A stretch of DNA of 64,000 nt from Vagococcus fluvialis bH819 (GTDB lineage: Bacteria > Bacillota > Bacilli > Lactobacillales > Vagococcaceae), in contig NZ_FWFD01000015.1 of NCBI RefSeq assembly GCF_900163795.1, forward strand, positions 124,001 to 188,000. The letters are read 5' to 3'. The notes under the pieces are model-generated. The model worked only from the letters and a program-made list of their open reading frames with translations, did no database searches and was not told the origin of the DNA. Shown one piece after another: positions 16,356 through 23,705 of the stretch. The stretch's first letter is position 1. Every line of letters starts with the position of its first letter. The translations under genes and the position numbers were made by a program.

Positions 16356-16979
16356 ATGAATGAAGTAGAGTTAAGAGCATTAATAAAAAAAATAATTGAA
16401 GAAGAGATGCAACCTAAGATACCAGTAGGTGTTTCTAATCATCATATTCATTTGACTCAATCTGATTTTGAAACATTATTTCCGGGCCAAGAAATGACCG
16501 TAAAGGTTCCTTTAAAACAGCCAGGAGAATTTGCTTCTAATCAAACAGTGACCATTGTTGGTTCTAAAGGAGAAATTAGTAATGTTCGTATTTTAGGACC
16601 ATGTAGGAAACAATCTCAAGTTGAGTTATCTAAAACGGAAGCTAGACAAATTGGGGTTAATGTTCCAATTAGAATGTCAGGTGATTTAAATGGTACGCCA
16701 GCAGTTACTGTGAAAACCAAAGACGCTCAAGTGGAAATTCAGGGAGCGATTGCAGCTAAGCGTCATATTCACATGAGCAATATTGACGCTCAAATGTTAG
16801 GTGTATCGAAAGGTCAAATCGTAAAAGTTTCAGTAGAATCAGAAGGTAGAAGAACAATATTTGATGATGTTGTCGTTCGTCCAGATCCTAAATTTGTTTT
16901 AGAAATGCATATTGATACAGATGAAGCTAATGCTGCAAATGTAGGTAAAGGAACAGTTGCGACATTAGTGAAAGAGTAG
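16356..16979 (+). CDS. pduL: PduL, phosphate propanoyltransferase
   Basis: A 207-residue phosphotransacylase that converts propionyl-CoA and phosphate to propionyl phosphate and recycles CoA inside the microcompartment. It contains the hallmark VGVSNHHIHL (about residues 23-32) and the second His-rich segment AAKRHIHMS (about 130-138), which bind the zinc ions. The N-terminal helix VELRALIKKIIEEEM is an encapsulation-type peptide. It feeds PduW. Confidence 0.95.
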   Translation: MNEVELRALIKKIIEEEMQPKIPVGVSNHHIHLTQSDFETLFPGQEMTVKVPLKQPGEFASNQTVTIVGSKGEISNVRILGPCRKQSQVELSKTEARQIGVNVPIRMSGDLNGTPAVTVKTKDAQVEIQGAIAAKRHIHMSNIDAQMLGVSKGQIVKVSVESEGRRTIFDDVVVRPDPKFVLEMHIDTDEANAANVGKGTVATLVKE

Positions 16980-16991
16980 AATAAAGATAAT

Positions 16992-17091
16992 AATCACCAT
17001 AAACTAAAATAAAATGTGATAGTCTCAGAGGTCGTTGTTTACGCATGTTTTATTATATTTAGTCACATATTTTGATTAGTATATGGTGATA
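16992..17091 (+). other. Large imperfect RNA hairpin in the pduL-pduM gap
   Basis: The 150-base gap, the widest in the operon, holds nested complementary arms: ATCACCATA (16993-17001) with TATGGTGAT (17082-17090), and inside it ACTAA...ATGTGA (17003-17019) with TCACAT...TTAGT (17063-17080). The loop is about 43 bases. No T run follows, so it is not a simple terminator. It could be a processing or stability element. I see no known riboswitch core in it. Confidence 0.5.
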
Positions 17092-17129
17092 TTTTGATAA
17101 TTTTAGTAAATAAAATTAGGAGATAAGGT

Positions 17130-17642
17130 ATGGATGAGGATAACTTAATCAAGTTGATTAAAGAAAAACTGATAGCAAGAGAAAATACTAAAGATAGTGT
17201 TGTCTATCAGCATTATGGTCAGATTGAAACACCTCCTAATACCTCATTATTTAAAAAGTGCCGAACACTTGAAATTAGCCATGTCTCCATTCAGCTGATG
17301 AATGAGTTGTATAGATTTGAAAAAACTCCTTGGACAGATTGGATTTTTACAGGCTTATCTTATCAAACATTATTTTATTTTGAAATCAATTATTTTATTT
17401 TGCCGTTTATCCCTTGGCAAATGTTGATCGAATGGCCAGTTGAATTTATGATTTCAAATCAAAAAATTTGTAGTTTTCAAGAAAGAACACTGACCCGATC
17501 AATGATTGCTAAATTGCCAGATGATGTCATTTTAGTGAAAATGAAGCAACAAAAATTAACTGAAGAAGCGACAGAGTTTATTCGAAATAAAAAAATTAAA
17601 GTGATAGAAAGGTCAAATCAATCATGTATATGGGAAGAGTAG
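17130..17642 (+). CDS. pduM: PduM-like microcompartment assembly protein
   Basis: A 170-residue protein in the pduM position between pduL and pduN. PduM is needed for well-formed microcompartments in Salmonella, though its mechanism is unknown. Visible features are an N-terminal amphipathic helix (EDNLIKLIKEKLI), a central hydrophobic and aromatic region (about 75-115) and no catalytic motif. AGGAGA precedes the start. Its 3' end overlaps pduN by 19 bases. The call rests mostly on position and size. Confidence 0.7.
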   Translation: MDEDNLIKLIKEKLIARENTKDSVVYQHYGQIETPPNTSLFKKCRTLEISHVSIQLMNELYRFEKTPWTDWIFTGLSYQTLFYFEINYFILPFIPWQMLIEWPVEFMISNQKICSFQERTLTRSMIAKLPDDVILVKMKQQKLTEEATEFIRNKKIKVIERSNQSCIWEE

Positions 17643-17896
17643 TTGGCTCTATTGAAGCTAGCCAAAAGGATCAATCGTTAACCGGAAAAAAATTAATGAT
17701 TGTTCAACAAGTTAATAGTGATAAAGAAGCTATTAGGTACGAAGAAGTTGCTGCAGATACAGTCGGTGCGGGCGTTGGTGAGTACGTACTTTTAGTAAAA
17801 GGGGCAGGAGCCAGAAAATCAAATAAAGAGGCGTATCAGATAAAAGATGTTGTGGATTGTGCCATTGTAGGTATCATTGATCGGTTTAACAAGTAA
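17624..17896 (+). CDS. pduN: PduN, pentameric vertex protein (EutN/CcmL family)
   Basis: A 90-residue protein of the EutN/CcmL family whose pentamers cap the vertices of the shell. It begins MYMGRVVGSIEAS and contains GAGVGEYVLLVKGAGAR, the usual family block. The start lies within the end of pduM, suggesting coupled translation. Confidence 0.93.
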   Translation: MYMGRVVGSIEASQKDQSLTGKKLMIVQQVNSDKEAIRYEEVAADTVGAGVGEYVLLVKGAGARKSNKEAYQIKDVVDCAIVGIIDRFNK

Positions 17897-17915
17897 AGAT
17901 AGGTTGTGTTAAAAA

Positions 17916-18500
17916 ATGTCCATTTATACTAAAACAGGAGACAAAGGAACAACAAGTCTTTTTGATGGTCAACGAGTTAAAAAATATTCAACACGAGTGG
18001 ATACTTACGGAACTTTTGATGAGTGTAATACATGCATTAGTATTGCTGAGAAGTTCTGTCAAAAACAAGAAAATAAAGAATTTTTAATTCATTTACAATA
18101 TAAAATTTTTCAACTTTCTGGTGAAATTGCCACAATGAATCAACAAAAATTTCAAAATAAAAGTGAGCAAATTTCAGCTATCGATATTCAAGAACTAGAA
18201 GAAAAAATTGATGAGTATACTGAAAAATTACCTAAAATTACGACGTTTATTTTACCAGGAACAAGCTTAGCTGGTGCTCATTTACATCAGAGTCGTGCTG
18301 TTTGTAGGAGAGGTGAGAGAATGCTTGTCTTACTTTCCGAAGAAGAAGAAATCCGTTCTGAAGTATTACAATTTGTTAATCGTCTCTCGGATTGTTTGTA
18401 CATTATAGCTCGAGATGAAGATCATATTGAAAGAAAAGAAGAACAAGTCAAAGAAATTATTCGTCGTTATTATGAGAAAGAGTGTGAGTCTGTTGAATGA
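17916..18500 (+). CDS. pduO: Cob(I)alamin adenosyltransferase, PduO type (N-terminal domain protein)
   Basis: A 194-residue protein that makes adenosylcobalamin from ATP and cob(I)alamin. The start SIYTKTGDKGTTSLFDG is the family signature; VDTYGTFDECNT and LHQSRAVCRRGER give the ATP- and cobalamin-binding residues. In Salmonella PduO this domain is fused to a DUF336 domain; here a stop at 18498 separates the two, and the next gene overlaps. It supplies cofactor for PduCDE. Confidence 0.95.
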   Translation: MSIYTKTGDKGTTSLFDGQRVKKYSTRVDTYGTFDECNTCISIAEKFCQKQENKEFLIHLQYKIFQLSGEIATMNQQKFQNKSEQISAIDIQELEEKIDEYTEKLPKITTFILPGTSLAGAHLHQSRAVCRRGERMLVLLSEEEEIRSEVLQFVNRLSDCLYIIARDEDHIERKEEQVKEIIRRYYEKECESVE

Positions 18501-18972
18501 TATAGATAAACTTGTTGAAAAAGCGTTAATAAATATTCAAGCAGAAGCGTTATTTAGTAAACTTAATTTGCAAAAAACAATTGATGCAGCAGAGCGTAAG
18601 GCACAAGAAATAGCTGTTCCAGTAACTATTTGTATTAGCGATATTTCAGGGAACCCTAGAATGCTTTACCGTATGGAAGAAGCTAAGCTAGTTAGTTTAA
18701 CTTTAGCACCTAAGAAAGCATTATCTGCTTTACTTATGCAATCAGAAACGAAAGATTTAAATAAAGAAACACAACCAAATGGAGAGCTCTATCAAATAGA
18801 AACGATGATGGATGGAAAACTGGTAACATTTGCTGGTGGCATTCCCATTTTTTATCAAGAAAAAATAATCGGTGCTATTGGAGTTAGTGGTGGTAAAGTT
18901 TCAGAAGATCAAGCAATTTGCGAGACAGCAGTTACAACATTTTTAGAAGGAGAGTCATTATGTCAACTTTAG
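18472..18972 (+). CDS. GlcG/HbpS (DUF336) domain protein, detached PduO C-terminal domain
   Basis: A protein of up to 166 residues with a GlcG/HbpS-like domain: KTIDAAERKAQEIAVPVTIC, LAPKKALSALL, and FAGGIPIFYQEKIIGAIGVSGG. In Salmonella PduO the equivalent domain binds haem. The start is uncertain: ATG 18472, GTG 18484 or TTG 18493 are in frame and none has a strong ribosome binding site, so coupling to the upstream stop is likely. Its end overlaps pduP by 13 bases. Confidence 0.85.
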   Translation: MRKSVSLLNDIDKLVEKALINIQAEALFSKLNLQKTIDAAERKAQEIAVPVTICISDISGNPRMLYRMEEAKLVSLTLAPKKALSALLMQSETKDLNKETQPNGELYQIETMMDGKLVTFAGGIPIFYQEKIIGAIGVSGGKVSEDQAICETAVTTFLEGESLCQL

Positions 18973-20369
18973 AAGAACAAATCAGAAAAATATTAGCTGA
19001 AGAATTAAACAATGATACAACTAGCGTTACTGAGGTAACTGATAATAATAAAGGTGTTTTTAAAACTGTCAATGAAGCAGTTTTAGCAGCGAAAGCAGCA
19101 CAAGAAAATTTTGTGGATTGTTCGATGGAAACACGTGATAAAGTAATTGAAAGTTTAAAGACAGGTTTTGCACCTTTATTAGATCATATTGCTTCAGAAA
19201 TCTTGATCGAAACAGGTATGGGAACTAAAGAAGCTAAAATCAAAAAATTAGAAAATGCATTGTTTAATACTCCTGGGACAGAAGATCTAACATCAGAAAT
19301 TCAAACAGGAGATGGCGGCTTAATCATGTATGAATACGCTCCTTTTGGGGTTATTGGAGCAGTAACACCAAGTACGAATCCAGTTGAAACAGTTATTGCG
19401 AATGCCATCATGATGTTGGCTGGTGGAAACACAGTGTACTTTAGTGTTCATCCAGGAGCAAAAAACATTTCACGTTGGGCAGTTGAAAAATGTAATGAGT
19501 TTATTGAAGCGTCTGTGGGATTAAAAAACTTAGTGGTTACAATTGAAAAACCATCAATTGAAGCTGCTCAAGAGATGATGATTCATCCAGATATTGCAGC
19601 CTTAGTTGTAACTGGTGGACCTGGTGTGGTTCATCAAGCCATGATAAGTGGTAAAAAAGCAATTGGAGCAGGCGCTGGTAATCCACCCGCAATGGTCGAT
19701 AAAACAGCGAATGTAGCATTAGCTGCAAAAAATATTGTTGATTCAGCAGCGTTTGACAACAATATCCTTTGTACTGCTGAAAAGGAAGTTATTGCAGAAC
19801 AACCAATTAAAGATGAATTAATTCGTTTAATGGAAAAAGAAGGAGCATTTTTAGTCACTAGTTCAAAAGATATTGAGACATTGACAGCTATGACTCTTAC
19901 AGAAAAAGGAACGCCAAGTCGCGACTTTATTGGTAAGGATGCTAAATTTATTCTTGATAGTGCTAAAATTTCTTATTCTGGCGAACCTAAATTAATAATA
20001 TTAGAAACACCTAAAGACCATGCGTTAGTGGTTAAAGAAATGTTAATGCCGATTGTACCAGTTGTTTGTGCCAGTGATTTTGATGACATGTTAGCAACGG
20101 CTTTGGAAGTTGAAGGAAATAATCATCATACGGCTTCTATTCATTCAGGAAATCTAGTAAATATTAATAAAGCAGCTCATCGTATGAATACATCAATTTT
20201 TGTTGTAAACGGTCCAACTTATTCAGGAACAGGTGTTGGCTTCACAGGAGCATCAGCCTTAACAATTTCTACACCAACTGGAGAAGGAACAACAACGGCT
20301 AAGACATTTACACGTCGTCGTCGCTTAAATTCACCAGAAGGCTTTTCTATGAGAGTTTGGAGGGACTAA
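18960..20369 (+). CDS. pduP: PduP, CoA-acylating propionaldehyde dehydrogenase
   Basis: A 469-residue enzyme that oxidises propionaldehyde with NAD and CoA to propionyl-CoA inside the shell. STLEEQIRKILAEEL at the N-terminus is an encapsulation peptide. VTPSTNPVETV and the catalytic Cys in NNILCTAEKEV (about residue 280) identify the class. The start at 18960 follows AGAAGGAGA; an earlier in-frame ATG at 18918 lies inside the previous gene without a site. It is coupled through NADH to PduQ. Confidence 0.96.
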   Translation: MSTLEEQIRKILAEELNNDTTSVTEVTDNNKGVFKTVNEAVLAAKAAQENFVDCSMETRDKVIESLKTGFAPLLDHIASEILIETGMGTKEAKIKKLENALFNTPGTEDLTSEIQTGDGGLIMYEYAPFGVIGAVTPSTNPVETVIANAIMMLAGGNTVYFSVHPGAKNISRWAVEKCNEFIEASVGLKNLVVTIEKPSIEAAQEMMIHPDIAALVVTGGPGVVHQAMISGKKAIGAGAGNPPAMVDKTANVALAAKNIVDSAAFDNNILCTAEKEVIAEQPIKDELIRLMEKEGAFLVTSSKDIETLTAMTLTEKGTPSRDFIGKDAKFILDSAKISYSGEPKLIILETPKDHALVVKEMLMPIVPVVCASDFDDMLATALEVEGNNHHTASIHSGNLVNINKAAHRMNTSIFVVNGPTYSGTGVGFTGASALTISTPTGEGTTTAKTFTRRRRLNSPEGFSMRVWRD

Positions 20370-20370
20370 A

Positions 20371-21489
20371 ATGAATCAATTTATCATACCAACAAAAATT
20401 TATTCAGGTGTCGATAGTTTAGATATCTTACAGCAACTTACGAATCAACGAATATTAATGGTGTGTGATTCATTTTTACCAGATACTGATAGTTTGAAAC
20501 GAATCCAACAAAAAATTTCTAATAGTAATGCTGTTGAAATTTTTTCTGATGTAAAACCAGATCCACCGTTAGATAATATTATGTCAGGTGTTCAAAGTTA
20601 TCAGGCTTTTAGACCGACTGTTATGATTGGGATTGGCGGTGGTTCAGCCATAGATACGGCGAAAGCTATTCGCTATTTTGCTGAAAAACTGACCGATGAA
20701 TTAATTAAAAGTTTTATTGCGATACCTACGACTAGCGGAACGGGTTCGGAAGTGACGAATACAGCGGTAGTCTCTGATACCAAAAATGGTGTCAAGTTTC
20801 CTATTATTATGGATCATTTAACACCGGATATCGCATTATTAGATCCCGCTCTAGTGGTTAGTGCGCCTAAAAGTGTGACTGCGTATTCAGGATTAGATGT
20901 CTTAACACATGCGTTAGAAGCACTAGTTGCTAAAAATAGTGATTTGTTTACAGATGCATTAGCAGAAAAAGCAATTGAAGTTATTTCTAATGATTTAACA
21001 TCAGCTTATGCTAACGGAAATGATATTGAGATAAGACAAAAAATTCATGAGGCTTCTTGTGAGGCAGGATTAGCATTCAATATGGCAGGTTTAGGAATTT
21101 GCCATTCATTAGCACATCAGTTAGGCGCTAAATTTCATGTTCCCCATGGTTTAGCGAATGCGATGCTGTTACCTTACATCATTGCTTTTAATGGTAAAGA
21201 TCCTCAAGTTGCTGAGAAGTATGCTTTAGCAATTAAAAAATCAGGCATTGGTTCTGCAAGTTTGAGTAATCAAATGCAAATTAAAAGAATGGAAAAACAC
21301 ATTTTTAAAATGATGAAAGAGATGAATTGTCCTAAAACACTAGTTGAATTTGGTATTTCAGAAAAAGAAATCTTAACTAATCTAGATTGGATAGTTGCTC
21401 ATGCAAAAGAGGATGGAACATTTCCTGGAAATCCTATTGTTCCTTCTGATAATGAATTAAAAGAACTGGTAAAAAAAATAATCAAATAA
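20371..21489 (+). CDS. pduQ: PduQ, iron-dependent 1-propanol dehydrogenase
   Basis: A 372-residue group III (iron-containing) alcohol dehydrogenase that reduces propionaldehyde to propanol and regenerates NAD for PduP. GIGGGSAIDTAKAI (about residues 88-101) binds the nucleotide. The metal ligands lie in the region GICHSLAHQLGAKFHVPHG (about 246-264). It starts one base after the pduP stop. Confidence 0.93.
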   Translation: MNQFIIPTKIYSGVDSLDILQQLTNQRILMVCDSFLPDTDSLKRIQQKISNSNAVEIFSDVKPDPPLDNIMSGVQSYQAFRPTVMIGIGGGSAIDTAKAIRYFAEKLTDELIKSFIAIPTTSGTGSEVTNTAVVSDTKNGVKFPIIMDHLTPDIALLDPALVVSAPKSVTAYSGLDVLTHALEALVAKNSDLFTDALAEKAIEVISNDLTSAYANGNDIEIRQKIHEASCEAGLAFNMAGLGICHSLAHQLGAKFHVPHGLANAMLLPYIIAFNGKDPQVAEKYALAIKKSGIGSASLSNQMQIKRMEKHIFKMMKEMNCPKTLVEFGISEKEILTNLDWIVAHAKEDGTFPGNPIVPSDNELKELVKKIIK

Positions 21490-21508
21490 AATAATAAGGA
21501 GTTTATAC

Positions 21509-22216
21509 ATGCAAGAATATATTGCTGAATTTATTGGTACGATGGTTTTAATTGTTTTAGGTATTGGTTTAGGGGCGAGTGTTAATTTAAAAAACGCCTA
21601 TGCTAAGGGAGCAAATTGGTTATATATCTGTTTTGGTTGGGGATTAGCCGTTGCATTTGGTGTGTATGTATCTGGATTTATGGGATCAGAAGCACATTTA
21701 AATCCAGCAATAACTATTGCTTTTTCGGCTTTTGGACTATTTGCAAAAGAAAAAGTATTTGGCTATATTATAGCTCAGTTTTTGGGGGCTTTTGTTGGAG
21801 CAGTCATAGTTGCTATCCACTTTTATCCACATTTTAAGGAATCAAAAACAGAAGAAGAAGGAAATCATGTAGGTATTTTTGGTTCAGGCCCTGCTATTCC
21901 TAATAAGTTATTCAATTTTTTAAGTGAAATGATTGCGACATTTTTCTTTGTATTTATTCTACTTAATTTAGGTAATTTTACTGAAGGGTTAAAACCGTTA
22001 ATTGTTGGTTTGGTCATTACGTCTGTTGGTTTAGCTTTAGGGTCAACAACAGGATATGCTTTAAATCCATGTCGTGATTTCAGTCCAAGGTTAGTTTATG
22101 CGATTTTACCAATTCCAAATAAAAGTGATGCAAAAATGTCATATGCTTGGGTCCCAATATTGGGTCCAATAGTAGGAGCATTTCTAGCGACTTTACTTTT
22201 CACAATAGTAGTTTAA
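21509..22216 (+). CDS. pduF: PduF-like propanediol/glycerol diffusion facilitator
   Basis: A 235-residue membrane channel of the aquaglyceroporin (MIP) family, with about six membrane segments, that lets propanediol or glycerol into the cell. The first selectivity motif is intact (HLNPAITI, NPA at 65-67). The second reads ALNPCRDFSPR, so the canonical NPA is NPC (186-188), with the following selectivity Arg kept. It lies between pduQ and pduW, as in Listeria. Confidence 0.9.
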   Translation: MQEYIAEFIGTMVLIVLGIGLGASVNLKNAYAKGANWLYICFGWGLAVAFGVYVSGFMGSEAHLNPAITIAFSAFGLFAKEKVFGYIIAQFLGAFVGAVIVAIHFYPHFKESKTEEEGNHVGIFGSGPAIPNKLFNFLSEMIATFFFVFILLNLGNFTEGLKPLIVGLVITSVGLALGSTTGYALNPCRDFSPRLVYAILPIPNKSDAKMSYAWVPILGPIVGAFLATLLFTIVV

Positions 22217-22237
22217 TTAACAGAAAGGAAGAATAAT

Positions 22238-23416
22238 ATGACAAAAATAATGGCAATTAATTCAGGTAGTTCTTCATTAAAGTTTAAGTTATTCGAAATG
22301 CCTGAAGAGCTTGTTTTAGTTGAAGGTTCATTTGAAAGAATAGGCTTCAAAAATGCTAATTTTTCTTATAAACATCAAGGAGTCAAAGAATCAATTGAGC
22401 TGGAAATTTTAAATCATGAACAAGCTGTTAATACTTTATTAAAAATATTAATAGATGAAAAAATGATTGCATCTTTTAGTGACATAGAAGGAGTTGGTCA
22501 CCGTATTTCACATGGTGGCACATATTATTCAGATGCTACTTTGATTGATGAAATTGTAGAAGAGAGAATCGCTGAATTAGGCATGTTATCTCCCCTTCAC
22601 AACCCAGTAAATTTAGTGGGGATTAGATCGTTTAAAAAAGTTTTACCAGGAACTAAACAAGTAGCAATATTTGACACATCTTACCATCATACTATTCCTA
22701 AAAAGAATTACATGTACGCTTTACCGTATGAATATTTTGAAAAATACGGTATACGACGCTATGGTTTCCATGGACCGAGCCATCAATATGTCGCAGAAGA
22801 ATCTGCGAAGCTAAATCCAAAGGGAAGTAAAACGATTACTTGTCATATTGGGAGTGGAGCAAGTGTTTCAGCCATATTAAATGGTCAGTCTATAAACTCA
22901 TCTATGGGATTTACTCCTCTAGCTGGTTTAGTGATGGGAACAAGAACAGGTGATTTAGATCCACAAATTCTTCCCTTTATCCAAGAACAGGAAAATTTAA
23001 CGCCTCAAGAAATGAAAGATATTATGAATAAAAAATCTGGGTTATTAGGTCTTTCTGGTATTTCAAGTGATTATAGAGATGTCGAGCAAGCAGCCGATGA
23101 GGGAAATGAAAAAGCACAGCTTGCCTTAGATGTATTTGCTCATCAAGTTGTTCACTACATTGGTGCGTATGCTGCAGATTTAAACGGATTAGACACACTT
23201 GTTTTCACAGCTGGTGTTGGAGAACATTCATCTCGCGTAAGAACTAATATTACGAATTATTTAACTTATTTAGGTGTAAAAGTAGATGAAGAAAAAAATA
23301 AAAATGATGAATTGTTTATTGAATCAGAAGAGAGTCGTGTAAAAGTATTGGTAATCCCAACTGATGAAGAAGTAATTATTGCAAGAGATGTCATGAGAAT
23401 TGGTCATCTAAAATAA
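22238..23416 (+). CDS. pduW: Propionate/acetate kinase, PduW/AckA family
   Basis: A 392-residue kinase that makes ATP from propionyl phosphate or acetyl phosphate. It begins with MAINSGSSSLKFKLFEM and has FHGPSHQYV, TCHIGSGASVSA and VMGTRTGDLDPQ, all AckA signatures, with no damage. It is the last gene of the operon and is followed by a strong terminator, completing the ATP-yielding branch (PduP, PduL, PduW). Confidence 0.95.
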   Translation: MTKIMAINSGSSSLKFKLFEMPEELVLVEGSFERIGFKNANFSYKHQGVKESIELEILNHEQAVNTLLKILIDEKMIASFSDIEGVGHRISHGGTYYSDATLIDEIVEERIAELGMLSPLHNPVNLVGIRSFKKVLPGTKQVAIFDTSYHHTIPKKNYMYALPYEYFEKYGIRRYGFHGPSHQYVAEESAKLNPKGSKTITCHIGSGASVSAILNGQSINSSMGFTPLAGLVMGTRTGDLDPQILPFIQEQENLTPQEMKDIMNKKSGLLGLSGISSDYRDVEQAADEGNEKAQLALDVFAHQVVHYIGAYAADLNGLDTLVFTAGVGEHSSRVRTNITNYLTYLGVKVDEEKNKNDELFIESEESRVKVLVIPTDEEVIIARDVMRIGHLK

Positions 23417-23458
23417 CAAGTGAATTAGTAAATAGACAGTATTTGTTTTATGAAAATG

Positions 23459-23495
23459 ACTGAAACAGGATGATTTTGTTCTGTTTCAGTTTTTT
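23459..23495 (+). terminator. Terminator of the pdu operon
   Basis: ACTGAAACAG (23459-23468) pairs perfectly with CTGTTTCAGT (23481-23490) and is followed by six Ts. The remaining 200 bases before secA are very AT-rich and hold the secA promoter region; no small gene is seen there. Confidence 0.9.
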
Positions 23496-23705
23496 ATTTT
23501 AAACTATTTATTTTTTTAAAATCAGTTTTTATCTAAAAATATTAGAATATTTATTTACTTTACGTAAAATAGATGTATAAATTACTATTTATTTGTAATA
23601 AAGAGTTTTAATTTTGTATAACTAATGCTAAAATGTTTAAGATGAACTCATTTTATTATAAATAAATATTGTCAAATGAATATGAACGAGAGGTAGATTT
23701 AATTC

